64,000 bases of DNA, taken from assembly GCA_035708205.1 (NCBI GenBank), contig DASSSY010000007.1, forward strand, positions 297,024-361,023. The letters run 5' to 3'. The notes beneath the pieces were generated by a model. It searched no databases. It had not been told where the DNA came from and saw only the letters and a program-made list of their open reading frames with translations. The position numbers and the translations under genes are program-made. The DNA comes from DASSSY01 sp035708205 (GTDB lineage: Bacteria > Bacteroidota > Bacteroidia > Chitinophagales > Chitinophagaceae). Of this stretch, positions 49,706 through 59,508 are shown in pieces; position 1 is the stretch's first letter; every line of letters begins with the position of its first letter.

Positions 49706-50628
49706 TTAAATTTAGAGAGTACAGTTAAGTGATTTACATCTTTGTCAAGTTTACTGAAAAATAGTTTGTGGTTTTCAATGACTAAAATCAAAATTACCAT
49801 ATAAGTAAGTGAATCATAAACAATAACATTTTTTAGGTTCTGCTTTGTTTCTGAATTGATGATCCCTCCTAAATTATGCAACATCATTTCTTTTACGTCA
49901 ATAATATCCGTTTCAATCATTTGGACATGACTGCCTAACATTAAGTTCAAAAAATTTGAATGGGTATGTCTTGATGTATCATCATAAAATTCCTGTCTTA
50001 TTTGTAAATATTCGTCCCAAACTTCTTTTGGTAGATTGTTATTTGGTAATTGCTTAATGGCGTCAATAACTTTTTGAGTTATTTTCTTAATTGTATTAAA
50101 TTTCAAAGTTTGGAACATATATTTTGGGTCATCAACATCATTTTTCTTTTTGAAGAAGTTGTAAAAGTTTTCATCGCCCAATATACAAATACATAATTCA
50201 GATAGCTCAATAGTGTTGCGAAAAATAATTTTTGCCTGATAGTCCTTGCCACTTAGTAAAAGTTCACTTAAAACGATGTAATTGTTTGTAATCACCGTAA
50301 AAATCTTCCAAAAGTCATTAAGGCATTTATAGTGAAATGAATTTTCCTGGTAATCTTCTTTAGCCTTATTTGTATTGTCAAAATAATGACTTAGAGAAAG
50401 AACAAATTGCGAATTCTTCAGTATTATAAATTTGAAATACTCTTTTTCAAGAGTAAAATTCCTACGATAAAAAATATTGATGTATTTAAAATACTTGAAA
50501 TGTTCTTCAAGTAACTGATTATATTTTTTATAATCTTCAAATGAGTATTCAAAAGGGAAGTTTTTAAGTTCTTTCTGTAACTTTCTGCGAATTGTTGTGA
50601 TGAGTCGGATCATAAGAAATACAAGCAA
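49675..50628 (-). CDS. AT-rich helical protein, DUF5677/HEPN-like
   Basis: 317 residues, clearly lower in GC than its neighbours, suggesting recent transfer. Almost all helical. IIFRNTIELSELCICIL and EFYDDTSRHTHSNFLNLMLG recall the DUF5677-type (HEPN-like) fold, where a R-x-H-type pair precedes a helix; this resemblance is weak. No signal or membrane segment. Adjacent remnants (truncated reductase) show that its insertion disturbed a gene. Could be an accessory or defence-type gene; unproven. Confidence 0.6.
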   Translation of the reverse strand: MLVFLMIRLITTIRRKLQKELKNFPFEYSFEDYKKYNQLLEEHFKYFKYINIFYRRNFTLEKEYFKFIILKNSQFVLSLSHYFDNTNKAKEDYQENSFHYKCLNDFWKIFTVITNNYIVLSELLLSGKDYQAKIIFRNTIELSELCICILGDENFYNFFKKKNDVDDPKYMFQTLKFNTIKKITQKVIDAIKQLPNNNLPKEVWDEYLQIRQEFYDDTSRHTHSNFLNLMLGSHVQMIETDIIDVKEMMLHNLGGIINSETKQNLKNVIVYDSLTYMVILILVIENHKLFFSKLDKDVNHLTVLSKFNWDLLSRILK

Positions 50629-50799
50629 CTCTCAAATATACACACCTTTCGTCCATTTACAAATCCACCCGTTCCCGGGCTTATCATTAATTCCTGTAAC
50701 ATTTTTGCTTCATCCAACGATAGACTTATGTAAATATTTATCACGTTAATTTTTTGTTACAAATACTACCATGCAATACATGGTACATAGCAATAACTA

Positions 50800-50807
50800 T
50801 ACCTTTG
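50800..50807 (+). promoter_or_regulatory. -7 element before the second receptor
   Basis: TACCTTTG, exact consensus, 40 bp before the ATG at 50847. No -33 element was found at the right distance. Confidence 0.45.
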
Positions 50808-50846
50808 CCAAATCATTCATTCCACCCACGGTCTAAACTTTAATAC

Positions 50847-53258
50847 ATGCGCTATATCTTCCCATCACTGATGCTACTATGCTTTTCCGCGTCCGGCCTG
50901 TTCGCGCAGAACACTTTAAAGGGCACGATCACGGACAACGACCAGGCACCGTTATCCTACATATTGATCTCCGTAACCCGGGATGATTCATTGCATACGC
51001 CCACGGCGGAAACGCTTACGGACAGCACCGGTGCGTTCATGATAACCGTTAAGGACACCGGCACTTACATCATTCATAATACGGCAACGGGTTATGAAGA
51101 TATCAAACAACAGGTCGTGATTAAGAATGATACGGCGACCGTATATCTACAAGCCAGATCCCTGCACAATACGCTCCGTAATGTTACGGTCCGGGCACAG
51201 CGGCCCACCATAGTCCGCAAAGTGGACCGCGTGACCATGAACGTGGAAGACAATCCCATTGTCACGGGTAAATCCGCAGGGGAAGTATTGGCGCTGGCGC
51301 CCGGCATATTCATTAAGGATGGCACCATCACCATCAATGGCACGACCGGCGCCCGCGTTATGGTCAACAACAAGCTCCTGCAATTATCCGGCGATGAATT
51401 GATCAATTACCTGGCCTCCCTGCGCGCGGAAGACATCAAGTCTATCGAGATCATCCCCCACCCGCCGGCCGAATATGACGCGGAAGGCACCGGAGGGCTG
51501 ATCAATATCATTCTTAAGAAGAACAGGACGGCGGGCCTGAACGGCAGCGCTTATGCCGCTTACAAGCAAGGACGCTATGCCGGCACCAACGAGGGTATCC
51601 AGCTCAACTTTAAAAAAGGAAAATGGGGCGCCAGCGCCAATTATGCCTTCAATACCATGAAAGCCTTCCAGAGCCTGGACCAGGAACGGAATTTTCCCGA
51701 TAACGGCATCTATACCGCTGCCAACCGCGCCATAAAATACAACACCAATAACTACCTGCACGCCGGATTGACCTACGACATCAGCGAGGCGCAATATATC
51801 TCGCTGGACTATACTTATTCCGGGTATAACGGCAGGGAACACTGGGCCTCAACGGCACAGATCAGCTACCCTGAGAACACAGGTAAAAACCTGACCACCC
51901 GGGGCCTTTTCCCGAACGTCTATGACGGCGGCTATAACGATATCGGTCTGAACTACCGCAGGAACACCGATAAGGCCGGCTCAAACTTCAGCTTCCTGGC
52001 CGATTATATTACCAATACCGGCCGCACGACCAACAATGTGCAAAGCGCCGGTTATGACCATGAAAATGTGTTTATGAAGGATACCGCCTTCAGGAACGCT
52101 ACGCCCTCCGAGGCCACGATCATAACGGCAGAAGCCAAATATACCAAAGCATTCAGCCGGCGCTCAAACCTGGGCTTCGGCGCAAAGCTCAGCCATACGG
52201 CCATTCACAATGTCGCTCATTTCGAATATGCCGACAAGAAGGGTTCCTGGCTGAGCAATGAAGCGCAAGATTTCACCTATGATTATAAAGAGCAGATCCT
52301 GGCGGGTTTTGTGAACTATAATACGACTATCTTACATACTAACGTGCAGGCAGGCCTGCGCGGTGAGAACACCTCTTTTGCCGGAACATTATGGCAATTG
52401 AATAATAATGCCAAAACCAAAAGACATTACTTCGGCCTGTTTCCCAGCATTTATCTGCAAAAGAATTTAGACAGCGCCGGCAATCACAGCCTTACCCTTT
52501 CTTACAACCGCCGCCTGAGCCGCCCCGATTTTGAATCTCTGGACCCGCACATCGCCTATATCGACAACTACACATCGGGATTAGGCAATCCCTATCTTAA
52601 CCCGCAATACAGCGATGCTTACGAAATCAATTATACATTCCGGCAGAGCTATAACCTGGGCGCCGGTTATACTTATACCAGGGGCATCATCAACAACGTG
52701 ATGCATACGGCCGCCAATAATCCTGAACAGATGGTGCAGCAGCCGATAAACGCGGGCAATAAACGCGCCTTCTCGCTGACCGCTTTCCTTCCCGTAAGCA
52801 TCACCAAATGGTGGACGACACAAAACGTCTTACAATATAACTATGAAGCCGTCACCGCCCCGCAATACGCTATCCACAGGAATATCATCTTTATCCAAAC
52901 CATGCAGGACATCAGCCTGCCGCACCAGCTCAGGCTGACGTTAAGCGCCCACTATATGTCCAATTATATCTTTGCCAACGCTTTGATAGCGCCCATATTT
53001 AACACCGACATCGCCATACAAAAGAAAGCCTGGAAAGACAGGTTGACCCTGAAAGCCGGCTTAGAGGATGTGTTCCATACCCGCAAGGAAGACAAGGGAA
53101 CATTTTACTACAACCAGTTCACGATGAACTTTACGGAACGGCAACAAAGCCGCGTACTAACCTTAGGCATCGTCTATAACTTCAAAACGGGTAAAGCCTT
53201 CCACGCCCACAACATCGAAAGCAGCAATGATGATGAAAAAAGCCGGCTCGGACAATAG
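50847..53258 (+). CDS. outer-membrane beta-barrel receptor with carboxypeptidase-like domain
   Basis: 803 residues, same architecture as the gene at 15815: signal peptide (MRYIFPSLMLLCFSASGLFA, then Q), a carboxypeptidase-like domain (LKGTITDNDQAPLSYILISV), a plug-like domain (MNVEDNPIVTGKSAGEVLAL, VMVNNKLL, AEYDAEGTGGLINIILKKN) and a barrel ending with aromatic strands. Sequence identity to the paralogue is visible in RRLSRPDFESLDPHIAYIDN versus RRIDRPDYQSLNPFVEYLDE. No SusD-like or regulatory gene adjoins. Function, perhaps uptake or surface signalling, unknown. Confidence 0.88.
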   Translation: MRYIFPSLMLLCFSASGLFAQNTLKGTITDNDQAPLSYILISVTRDDSLHTPTAETLTDSTGAFMITVKDTGTYIIHNTATGYEDIKQQVVIKNDTATVYLQARSLHNTLRNVTVRAQRPTIVRKVDRVTMNVEDNPIVTGKSAGEVLALAPGIFIKDGTITINGTTGARVMVNNKLLQLSGDELINYLASLRAEDIKSIEIIPHPPAEYDAEGTGGLINIILKKNRTAGLNGSAYAAYKQGRYAGTNEGIQLNFKKGKWGASANYAFNTMKAFQSLDQERNFPDNGIYTAANRAIKYNTNNYLHAGLTYDISEAQYISLDYTYSGYNGREHWASTAQISYPENTGKNLTTRGLFPNVYDGGYNDIGLNYRRNTDKAGSNFSFLADYITNTGRTTNNVQSAGYDHENVFMKDTAFRNATPSEATIITAEAKYTKAFSRRSNLGFGAKLSHTAIHNVAHFEYADKKGSWLSNEAQDFTYDYKEQILAGFVNYNTTILHTNVQAGLRGENTSFAGTLWQLNNNAKTKRHYFGLFPSIYLQKNLDSAGNHSLTLSYNRRLSRPDFESLDPHIAYIDNYTSGLGNPYLNPQYSDAYEINYTFRQSYNLGAGYTYTRGIINNVMHTAANNPEQMVQQPINAGNKRAFSLTAFLPVSITKWWTTQNVLQYNYEAVTAPQYAIHRNIIFIQTMQDISLPHQLRLTLSAHYMSNYIFANALIAPIFNTDIAIQKKAWKDRLTLKAGLEDVFHTRKEDKGTFYYNQFTMNFTERQQSRVLTLGIVYNFKTGKAFHAHNIESSNDDEKSRLGQ

Positions 53259-53325
53259 GCTGTTGGTTTTTGGCTTTCAGCCGTTTTGCTATTGGCCGGT
53301 TGCCGGGAATGGAATATAACATAAC

Positions 53326-53350
53326 TGCTCTTAGCGTCCCGCTAAGAGCA
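53326..53350. repeat. REP-like hairpin 1
   Basis: TGCTCTTAGCG and CGCTAAGAGCA pair perfectly (11 bp) around a TCC triloop. Confidence 0.7.
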
Positions 53351-53442
53351 CGCTCTGCGGGCCGTTCCCACAGCGCATCCGGAAGGGTTGCTCAGCTACC
53401 CGACAGGAGCGGACATTGAGCATAGCCGAAACGCCGGTATGC

Positions 53443-53471
53443 ACTGTTCTTAGCGTGACGCTAAGAACAGT
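53443..53471. repeat. REP-like hairpin 2
   Basis: ACTGTTCTTAGCG and CGCTAAGAACAGT pair perfectly (13 bp) around a TGA triloop. Shares TCTTAGCG/CGCTAAGA with hairpin 1. Confidence 0.75.
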
Positions 53472-53506
53472 AGGGAATTTCTTCACTTAAGAAGCAGAAA
53501 AAAGGC

Positions 53507-53523
53507 CGGAGCGTGACACTCCG
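53507..53523. repeat. REP-like hairpin 3
   Basis: CGGAGCG TGA CACTCCG is a shorter inverted repeat (one mismatch) with the same TGA triloop. With the two hairpins above it fills the 319-bp gap between the receptor and icmF (53259-53577), which holds no gene. Confidence 0.5.
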
Positions 53524-53577
53524 ACCAAAATAAATTCCCGCTAATGGCTAATAGCTAAAAGCCAGTAGCCAAAAACA

Positions 53578-56500
53578 TCACATATTCCTCCTGTACTGCC
53601 CCCCTACTTCAAACAAGGCATTCGTAATCTGTCCTAAAGAACAGTATTTGACGGTTTCCATCAATTCTTCAAAGATGTTCTGATTGTGAACAGCCACCTT
53701 TTGTAAACGCTGTAGCATCTCTTCACTTTTGCTGCCGCTGCGCTTCCAGAGGCTTTCGACATTTTCAATCTGGTATTTCTTTTCTTCGTCGGTAGAACGG
53801 ATCACTTCTTTAGGCAGCACCGTGGGAGAGCCTTTAGCATTCAGGTAAGTGTTCACCCCGATGATCGGGAATTCGCCGGTATGCTTCAGCATTTCATAAT
53901 ACATGCTTTCCTCCTGGATCTTGCCGCGCTGGTACATGGTTTCCATAGCGCCCAGGACACCGCCGCGCTCGGTTATCCGGTCAAATTCGGCATAAACGGC
54001 CTCTTCTACCAGGTCGGTCAGCTCTTCAATGATGAACGCGCCCTGTAAGGGATTCTCATTCTTGGCCAGGCCCAGCTCCTTGTTAATGATCAGCTGGATG
54101 GCCATGGCCCGGCGCACGCTTTCTTCAGTGGGCGTGGTGATGGCCTCATCATAAGCGTTCGTATGCAGGCTGTTGCAATTATCGTAAATGGCGTATAAAG
54201 CCTGTAAGGTCGTGCGGATATCGTTAAAGTCAATTTCCTGCGCATGTAAAGAGCGCCCGGAGGTCTGGATATGGTATTTCAGCATCTGCGACCGTTGGTT
54301 ACCGCCGTATTTCAGCTTCATGGCCTTGGCCCATATCCGGCGGGCCACGCGGCCGATGACGCTATATTCCGGGTCGATGCCGTTGCTGAAGAAAAAGGAC
54401 AGGTTCGGCGCGAAATCATCAATCGCCATGCCGCGGCTGAGATAATATTCCACAAAGGTAAAGCCGTTGGACAGCGTGAAAGCGAGCTGCGATATCGGGT
54501 TAGCGCCGGCTTCGGCGATATGATAGCCCGATATCGACACTGAATAAAAGTTGCGGACCCCCTTATCAATAAAATATTGCTGCACATCGCCCATAACCCG
54601 CAGGGAAAATTCAGTGGAGAAGATACAGGTATTCTGTGCCTGGTCTTCCTTTAATATATCCGCCTGGACCGTACCCCGGACCGCTTTCAGCGTCCGGGTC
54701 TTTATTTCCTCGTAAACATCTCTGGGCAATACCTGGTCGCCGGTAACGCCCAGCAGCATCAGCCCCAAGCCATTATTACCGTCAGGCAGACCCCGGTCTT
54801 CGCCCGGTTGCTTGCCCACAGAAACCCCGGCATCATAAACCGGTACCGGCAGGCCCTTTTCATCAAACAGGGCTTTAATTTTAGCCCTGACCTCATCCTC
54901 CAGGCCGTTTTCCTTAATATACAATTCACATTGCTGATCGATGGCCGCGTTCATGAAAAACGCCGCGATGGTGGGCGCCGGGCCATTGATGGTCATGGAT
55001 ACCGAGGTCTTGGGATCAGCCAGGTTAAAACCGCTGTATAATTTTTTGGCATCATCCAGCGTGGGCACACTTACACCGGCATTGCCGATCTTCCCGTAAA
55101 TGTCCGGACGATGGCCGGGATCATGGCCGTAAAGCGTTACCGAATCAAATGCCGTGCTCAAGCGGGCGGCCGGCAGTCCGCGGCTCACATAATGGAAACG
55201 CCTGTTGGTCCTTTCAGGACCGCCTTCACCGGCAAACATGCGGGTCGGGTCCTCGCCTTCGCGTTTAAAAGGATAGATGCCCGCGGCATAAGGAAACTCA
55301 CCGGGGAAATTCTCGGTCAATACCCATTTCAATATCTCGCCCCAGGCCTCGAACTTTGGAACGGCCACTTTAGGGATCTGCAAATGCGACAGCGATTCGG
55401 TATGGGTTTTGATTTTTAGCTCCTTATCCCGGACCTTAAAAATAAAAAACTCATCCTCGTATTTTTTCTTGCGGCTTTCCCAGTTTTGCAACGTTTCCAG
55501 GTTCTTCGGGTCAATTTCCAAAGTCTGGCGGTGATAAGCTTCCTGCAGCGTTCTGATCATCCGGTCCTTATCCTCGATATCGCTGTCCTGGAGGGTTTCA
55601 ATGGTTTTGTGAATGGCAAAAAGCTTTTGGGCCACCGCGGCTTCCGCTTCCGCCTTTTTATTATAGGCCCGGTTATTTTCCGTGATCTCGCTCAGGTAGC
55701 GCACCCGCGACGGCGGGATGATATAGATCTTCTCGCTTTGCTCTTCGGAAGGATGAAAGTTCGATTGGAGATCAGCGCCTGTCTTTTCAACGATCTTGTC
55801 GATCAATGCCCGGTACAGGGTGTTTGTGCCGGGATCGTTAAACTGCGAGGCGATCGAGCCGTACACCGGCATCTCGTCCGGCGTTTTATCGAATAATTTA
55901 TGGTTGCGCTGGAATTGCTTTTTGACGTCCCTCAAAGCGTCCATGGCCCCTCGTTTGTCAAATTTATTGACGGCCACGATATCGGCAAAATCCAGCATGT
56001 CGATCTTCTCCAGCTGCGTGGCCGCGCCATATTCCGGCGTCATCACATACATGCTCAGGTCACTGAAATCCGTGATCTGCGTATCGCTCTGGCCAATGCC
56101 CGAAGTTTCCAGGATGACCAGGTCAAAGCCGGCGGCTTTCAGGATATGCACCGCGTCATCAATATATTTAGACACCGCCAGGTTGCTCTGGCGGGTGGCC
56201 ATAGAGCGCATATATACCCTGTCGTTACGGATGGCGTTCATGCGGATACGGTCGCCCAGCAGCGCCCCGCCCGTCTTCCGTTTAGACGGGTCCACCGAAA
56301 TAATACCAATGGTCTTATCCTTAAAATCCAAAAGATAACGGCGGACAATTTCATCGATCAGCGAGCTTTTACCGGAGCCGCCGGTGCCGGTAATGCCCAG
56401 GACCGGGGTGCTGGTTTTCCCCGCCAGCTGGTATACCTCCTTAAGCATGGCCTGTGTTTCCGGCAGATCCGGGAAGTTCTCCGCGGCCGAGATCAACCGG

Positions 56501-56988
56501 GCCAGGTCGCGTGGATGACGGCTGAGAATATGCCCCAGCTCGCCGTTCAGATGATCGCCGGTAGGAAAATCGCTTTTTTCAAGAACATCCGTGATCATGC
56601 CTTCCAGGCCCATTTTCCGGCCATCGTCAGGCGAATAGATACGGGTAATGCCGTAATCTTCCAGCTCTTTTATCTCTTCCGGCAAAATAACACCGCCGCC
56701 GCCGGCAAAGATTTTAATATCGCCGCAATTATTCTCCTGCAGCAGGTCGTACATGTATTTCAGGTATTCCACATGGCCACCCTGGTAAGAGGTCATGGCG
56801 ATCGCGTTGGCATCTTCCTGGATAGCGCAGCTGACCACTTCCTGGACGCTCCTGTCATGGCCGAGATGAATGACTTCCGCGCCATCCTGCTGCATGATCC
56901 GGCGCATAATATTAATGGACACGTCATGGCCGTCGAATAATGAAGCGGCGGTAACGATCCTGATCTTATTTTTCGGGGTAAAAGACAT
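53578..56988 (-). CDS. icmF: fused isobutyryl/methylmalonyl-CoA mutase IcmF
   Basis: 1136 residues from ATG 56988 (MSFTPKNKIRIVTAASLFDG). Domains in order: a cobalamin-binding domain with DGHD (His21, axial ligand) and HLGHDRSVQE; a MeaI-type GTPase chaperone with P-loop TGTGGSGKSSLIDEI at about 197-209; a linker; and a large mutase catalytic TIM-barrel (from about 560) with the substrate region GEFPYAAGIYPFKREGEDPTRMF. This is the fused IcmF architecture that rearranges isobutyryl-CoA and n-butyryl-CoA, or related acyl-CoAs, using adenosylcobalamin. The substrate cannot be told from the residues I can read. Divergent from a nucleotidyltransferase. Confidence 0.93.
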   Translation of the reverse strand: MSFTPKNKIRIVTAASLFDGHDVSINIMRRIMQQDGAEVIHLGHDRSVQEVVSCAIQEDANAIAMTSYQGGHVEYLKYMYDLLQENNCGDIKIFAGGGGVILPEEIKELEDYGITRIYSPDDGRKMGLEGMITDVLEKSDFPTGDHLNGELGHILSRHPRDLARLISAAENFPDLPETQAMLKEVYQLAGKTSTPVLGITGTGGSGKSSLIDEIVRRYLLDFKDKTIGIISVDPSKRKTGGALLGDRIRMNAIRNDRVYMRSMATRQSNLAVSKYIDDAVHILKAAGFDLVILETSGIGQSDTQITDFSDLSMYVMTPEYGAATQLEKIDMLDFADIVAVNKFDKRGAMDALRDVKKQFQRNHKLFDKTPDEMPVYGSIASQFNDPGTNTLYRALIDKIVEKTGADLQSNFHPSEEQSEKIYIIPPSRVRYLSEITENNRAYNKKAEAEAAVAQKLFAIHKTIETLQDSDIEDKDRMIRTLQEAYHRQTLEIDPKNLETLQNWESRKKKYEDEFFIFKVRDKELKIKTHTESLSHLQIPKVAVPKFEAWGEILKWVLTENFPGEFPYAAGIYPFKREGEDPTRMFAGEGGPERTNRRFHYVSRGLPAARLSTAFDSVTLYGHDPGHRPDIYGKIGNAGVSVPTLDDAKKLYSGFNLADPKTSVSMTINGPAPTIAAFFMNAAIDQQCELYIKENGLEDEVRAKIKALFDEKGLPVPVYDAGVSVGKQPGEDRGLPDGNNGLGLMLLGVTGDQVLPRDVYEEIKTRTLKAVRGTVQADILKEDQAQNTCIFSTEFSLRVMGDVQQYFIDKGVRNFYSVSISGYHIAEAGANPISQLAFTLSNGFTFVEYYLSRGMAIDDFAPNLSFFFSNGIDPEYSVIGRVARRIWAKAMKLKYGGNQRSQMLKYHIQTSGRSLHAQEIDFNDIRTTLQALYAIYDNCNSLHTNAYDEAITTPTEESVRRAMAIQLIINKELGLAKNENPLQGAFIIEELTDLVEEAVYAEFDRITERGGVLGAMETMYQRGKIQEESMYYEMLKHTGEFPIIGVNTYLNAKGSPTVLPKEVIRSTDEEKKYQIENVESLWKRSGSKSEEMLQRLQKVAVHNQNIFEELMETVKYCSLGQITNALFEVGGQYRRNM

Positions 56989-57154
56989 AAAAAATTTTAT
57001 TCTAGAAGAATGAAAAATGCTTATTCCAGGCTGCGAAATTACCGATTTATTTCCGCTTTTACTTTTCATAAATTAACGGCAAGACCAGGCTGCCCCTTTA
57101 TCAAAACAAAAAAATAAAATAACTTCGCCCTCTTTAGCACCACAAGAGAGACAC

Positions 57155-58162
57155 ATGAATATCATTATTCCTATGGCCGGCATGGGCAAACGCATGCGGC
57201 CACATACGCTTACCGTTGCCAAACCATTATTACCGATTGCAGGGAAACCCATCGTACAGCGATTAGTTGAAGATATTATCGGCACGGCGAACGAAAAAGT
57301 GGAGATCATCGCCTTCATTATCGCGCCCCATTTCGGCAAAGACACCGAAGAGATGCTGCTGACTATTGCCCGCAACCTGGGCGCCACGGGCAAGATCTGC
57401 TACCAGGACGAAGCCCTGGGCACGGCCCACGCCATTCTCTGCGCCCGGGAAGCACTGGCAGGTAATGTGTTTATCGCTTTTGCCGACACCTTGTTTAAGG
57501 CCGATTTTAAGATTGACATCCACAAGGACGCCATCATCTGGACGCAAAAAGTGGAAGACCCTTCCGCATTCGGCGTGGTGAAACTGGCAGCGGACGGCCA
57601 GATCACCGAATTTGTCGAGAAGCCGGCCACCTTTGTTTCCGACCTGGCCATCATCGGCGTGTATTATTTTAAAGACGGCGATAATCTTAAAAAGGAGCTG
57701 CAATACCTCATTGATAACAATCTTAAGGAAAAGGGCGAGTTCCAACTGACCAATGCCATGGAAAACATGAAGAACAAAGGTATCCGGTTTTATTGCGACC
57801 AGGTGGAAGAATGGCTGGACTGCGGCAATAAGAACGCGACGGTATTCACCAATCAACGCATCCTTGAGATCAAGAAGAACCGGGAAAAGCTGGTCGCGGA
57901 CACCGCCGTAACCGAAAATTCAGTCATTATCCCGCCCTGCTTCCTCGGCGAAAATGTCCGGGTCGTCAATTCCGTCGTCGGCCCGCATGTTTCACTGGAA
58001 AAAGGCGCGGTGGTGCATAACGCCATCATCAGCAACAGCATTATTCGCGAAGAAGCGCAAATCTCCAATGCTGTCCTGCGGCATTCCATGATCGGCAAAA
58101 GCGCCGTTTATAACGAAAAGGCCACGGAAACCAGCCTGGGTGATTATTCCGTATTTGAATAA
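57155..58162 (+). CDS. sugar-phosphate nucleotidyltransferase with C-terminal beta-helix
   Basis: 335 residues. N-terminal nucleotidyltransferase: MNIIIPMAGMGKRMRPHTLTVAKPLLPIAGKPIVQRLV (the G-x-G-x-R and K-P motifs) with IAFADTLFKADF. The C-terminus has hexapeptide-like repeats (ENVRVVNSVVGPHVSLEKGAVV) of a left-handed beta-helix. Activates a sugar-1-phosphate with NTP, as in mannose-1-phosphate guanylyl- or glucose-1-phosphate thymidylyltransferases; the sugar is undetermined. 51 bp before the DUF4292 lipoprotein gene on the same strand. Confidence 0.88.
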   Translation: MNIIIPMAGMGKRMRPHTLTVAKPLLPIAGKPIVQRLVEDIIGTANEKVEIIAFIIAPHFGKDTEEMLLTIARNLGATGKICYQDEALGTAHAILCAREALAGNVFIAFADTLFKADFKIDIHKDAIIWTQKVEDPSAFGVVKLAADGQITEFVEKPATFVSDLAIIGVYYFKDGDNLKKELQYLIDNNLKEKGEFQLTNAMENMKNKGIRFYCDQVEEWLDCGNKNATVFTNQRILEIKKNREKLVADTAVTENSVIIPPCFLGENVRVVNSVVGPHVSLEKGAVVHNAIISNSIIREEAQISNAVLRHSMIGKSAVYNEKATETSLGDYSVFE

Positions 58163-58213
58163 CCCTGTTGACGTCAATATTTAAATGATTTCCGAATAAT
58201 TAAATTCCTTTTT

Positions 58214-59023
58214 ATGAGCTCAGCCCGTTTTGTTCCTTCAAAAATACTTCTGTTCCTGGCGGTCGCCGCCGCATTCATCGGCTTCTCCGCCTGTAACGTC
58301 CATAAAAAAATCGCGGAAAAACCGCTGGAAGAAATGACCGGAACTTCGGAAGTGCAAAAGCCCGATGTATACCTGAAGCACCGTTTGGCCTACAAGACAT
58401 TTATGGGGAAGGGCGCGTTGCATCTCGTTACGGCAGATAAGGACCAAAACCTGAACCTGGTCATCAACATGAACCGGGACAAGGACATTATGGGCTCCGT
58501 CCGCGCCATGGGACTCCTGGAAGTGGCCAGGGCCTATGCCACCCCAGACAGCCTCTTCGCCCTGAACAGGCTGAGCAGGACCGCCTACGAGCTCGGCTTT
58601 GAGCAAGGAACGGCCTTACTCCAGGCCCAAATCCCCTTTGCCGCTTTACAAAGCCTGTTCACCGGCAGCCCGCTCATGCCGGAAACCGCGCCGGTTACGG
58701 GCGTCAATGTAAAGGACAGCGTTATTTCCATTACCCAGCAAAAGGACAGCTTCGTCCAGGTCCTGAACTACAGCTTAAGCACGCAGGTCCTGGAAAGCCT
58801 GAGCCTGAGGGCCCTGAACAAACCCTTTAGCTGTATCATCAATTTCAGCAACTACCGGAAGATCGGTATCGGCCAGCCGTTCGCCTATGACAGGACCATT
58901 GACATTGACGACAATGGAAAAAAGATCAGCATCGGGCTGAGCTTTGAGCAGGCCATGATCGATGTGCCCGTCAATACCAGCTTCCGGGTGCCGGGCTCCT
59001 ATAAGGTGATCCGGAAAATTTAA
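58214..59023 (+). CDS. DUF4292 lipoprotein (LolB-like fold)
   Basis: 269 residues. The signal (ILLFLAVAAAFIGFSAC) gives lipobox Cys27. The mature part has the DUF4292 pattern: YKTFMGKGALHLVTADKDQNLNLVINMNRDKDI, ISVSFRxxGLEVARAYATPDSLFALNRL-like ALVEVARAYATPDS, and the beta-rich C-terminus. The fold resembles LolB-type proteins, suggesting lipid or lipoprotein binding, but no role is proven. Sits between the nucleotidyltransferase and a VOC gene, all on the plus strand. Confidence 0.88.
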   Translation: MSSARFVPSKILLFLAVAAAFIGFSACNVHKKIAEKPLEEMTGTSEVQKPDVYLKHRLAYKTFMGKGALHLVTADKDQNLNLVINMNRDKDIMGSVRAMGLLEVARAYATPDSLFALNRLSRTAYELGFEQGTALLQAQIPFAALQSLFTGSPLMPETAPVTGVNVKDSVISITQQKDSFVQVLNYSLSTQVLESLSLRALNKPFSCIINFSNYRKIGIGQPFAYDRTIDIDDNGKKISIGLSFEQAMIDVPVNTSFRVPGSYKVIRKI

Positions 59024-59043
59024 CGGATAAACAATAAATAAGC

Positions 59044-59442
59044 ATGACCTTCAGAAGCAAGCTTGATACGATCATTGCGGTAAAGGACGTAGCGGCCAGC
59101 GCCCGGTGGTACCAGGCGCTTTTCCAGCTCAGCAACGCGCACGGCGGCGGTCACTTTGCCGTATTGACCAACCCCTCCGGCGAGGTCATTATCTGCCTGC
59201 ACAAATGGGGCGCGCATGATCATCCCACCATGATGGATGAACATATCACGGCCGGCAACGGGCTGATCCTGTATTTCAAAACCGGCGACCTGGAAAGTGT
59301 TCTTAAGAGAGCCGTTGCCATGGGCTGCCAGCAGGAAGAGCCGCTGCACCTCAACCCTAATTCCAGGAGAATGGAATTTTCCCTGCGCGATCCGGACGGC
59401 TATTTCATCATCGTGACCGAATACCACGATTATGAAGGCTGA
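59044..59442 (+). CDS. VOC (glyoxalase-like) protein
   Basis: 132 residues, one vicinal-oxygen-chelate domain: DTIIAVKDVAASARWYQALF, HGGGHFAVLTNPSGEVIICLHKWG, and RDPDGYFIIVTEYHD. Metal ligand positions (His/Glu) are partly kept. Substrate unknown. 20 bp after the DUF4292 gene. Confidence 0.8.
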   Translation: MTFRSKLDTIIAVKDVAASARWYQALFQLSNAHGGGHFAVLTNPSGEVIICLHKWGAHDHPTMMDEHITAGNGLILYFKTGDLESVLKRAVAMGCQQEEPLHLNPNSRRMEFSLRDPDGYFIIVTEYHDYEG

Positions 59443-59508
59443 CGCCGTACGGCAAAGTATTCCTCCCGGATGCCCTGCGCGTTAAATTCAGTAATTTTAC
59501 CGGCAACC

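Noticed and set aside
55900..56940. 346-codon plus-strand frame within icmF
   Set aside because: Antisense to the well supported IcmF GTPase region; His/Gln-rich composition typical of a shadow.
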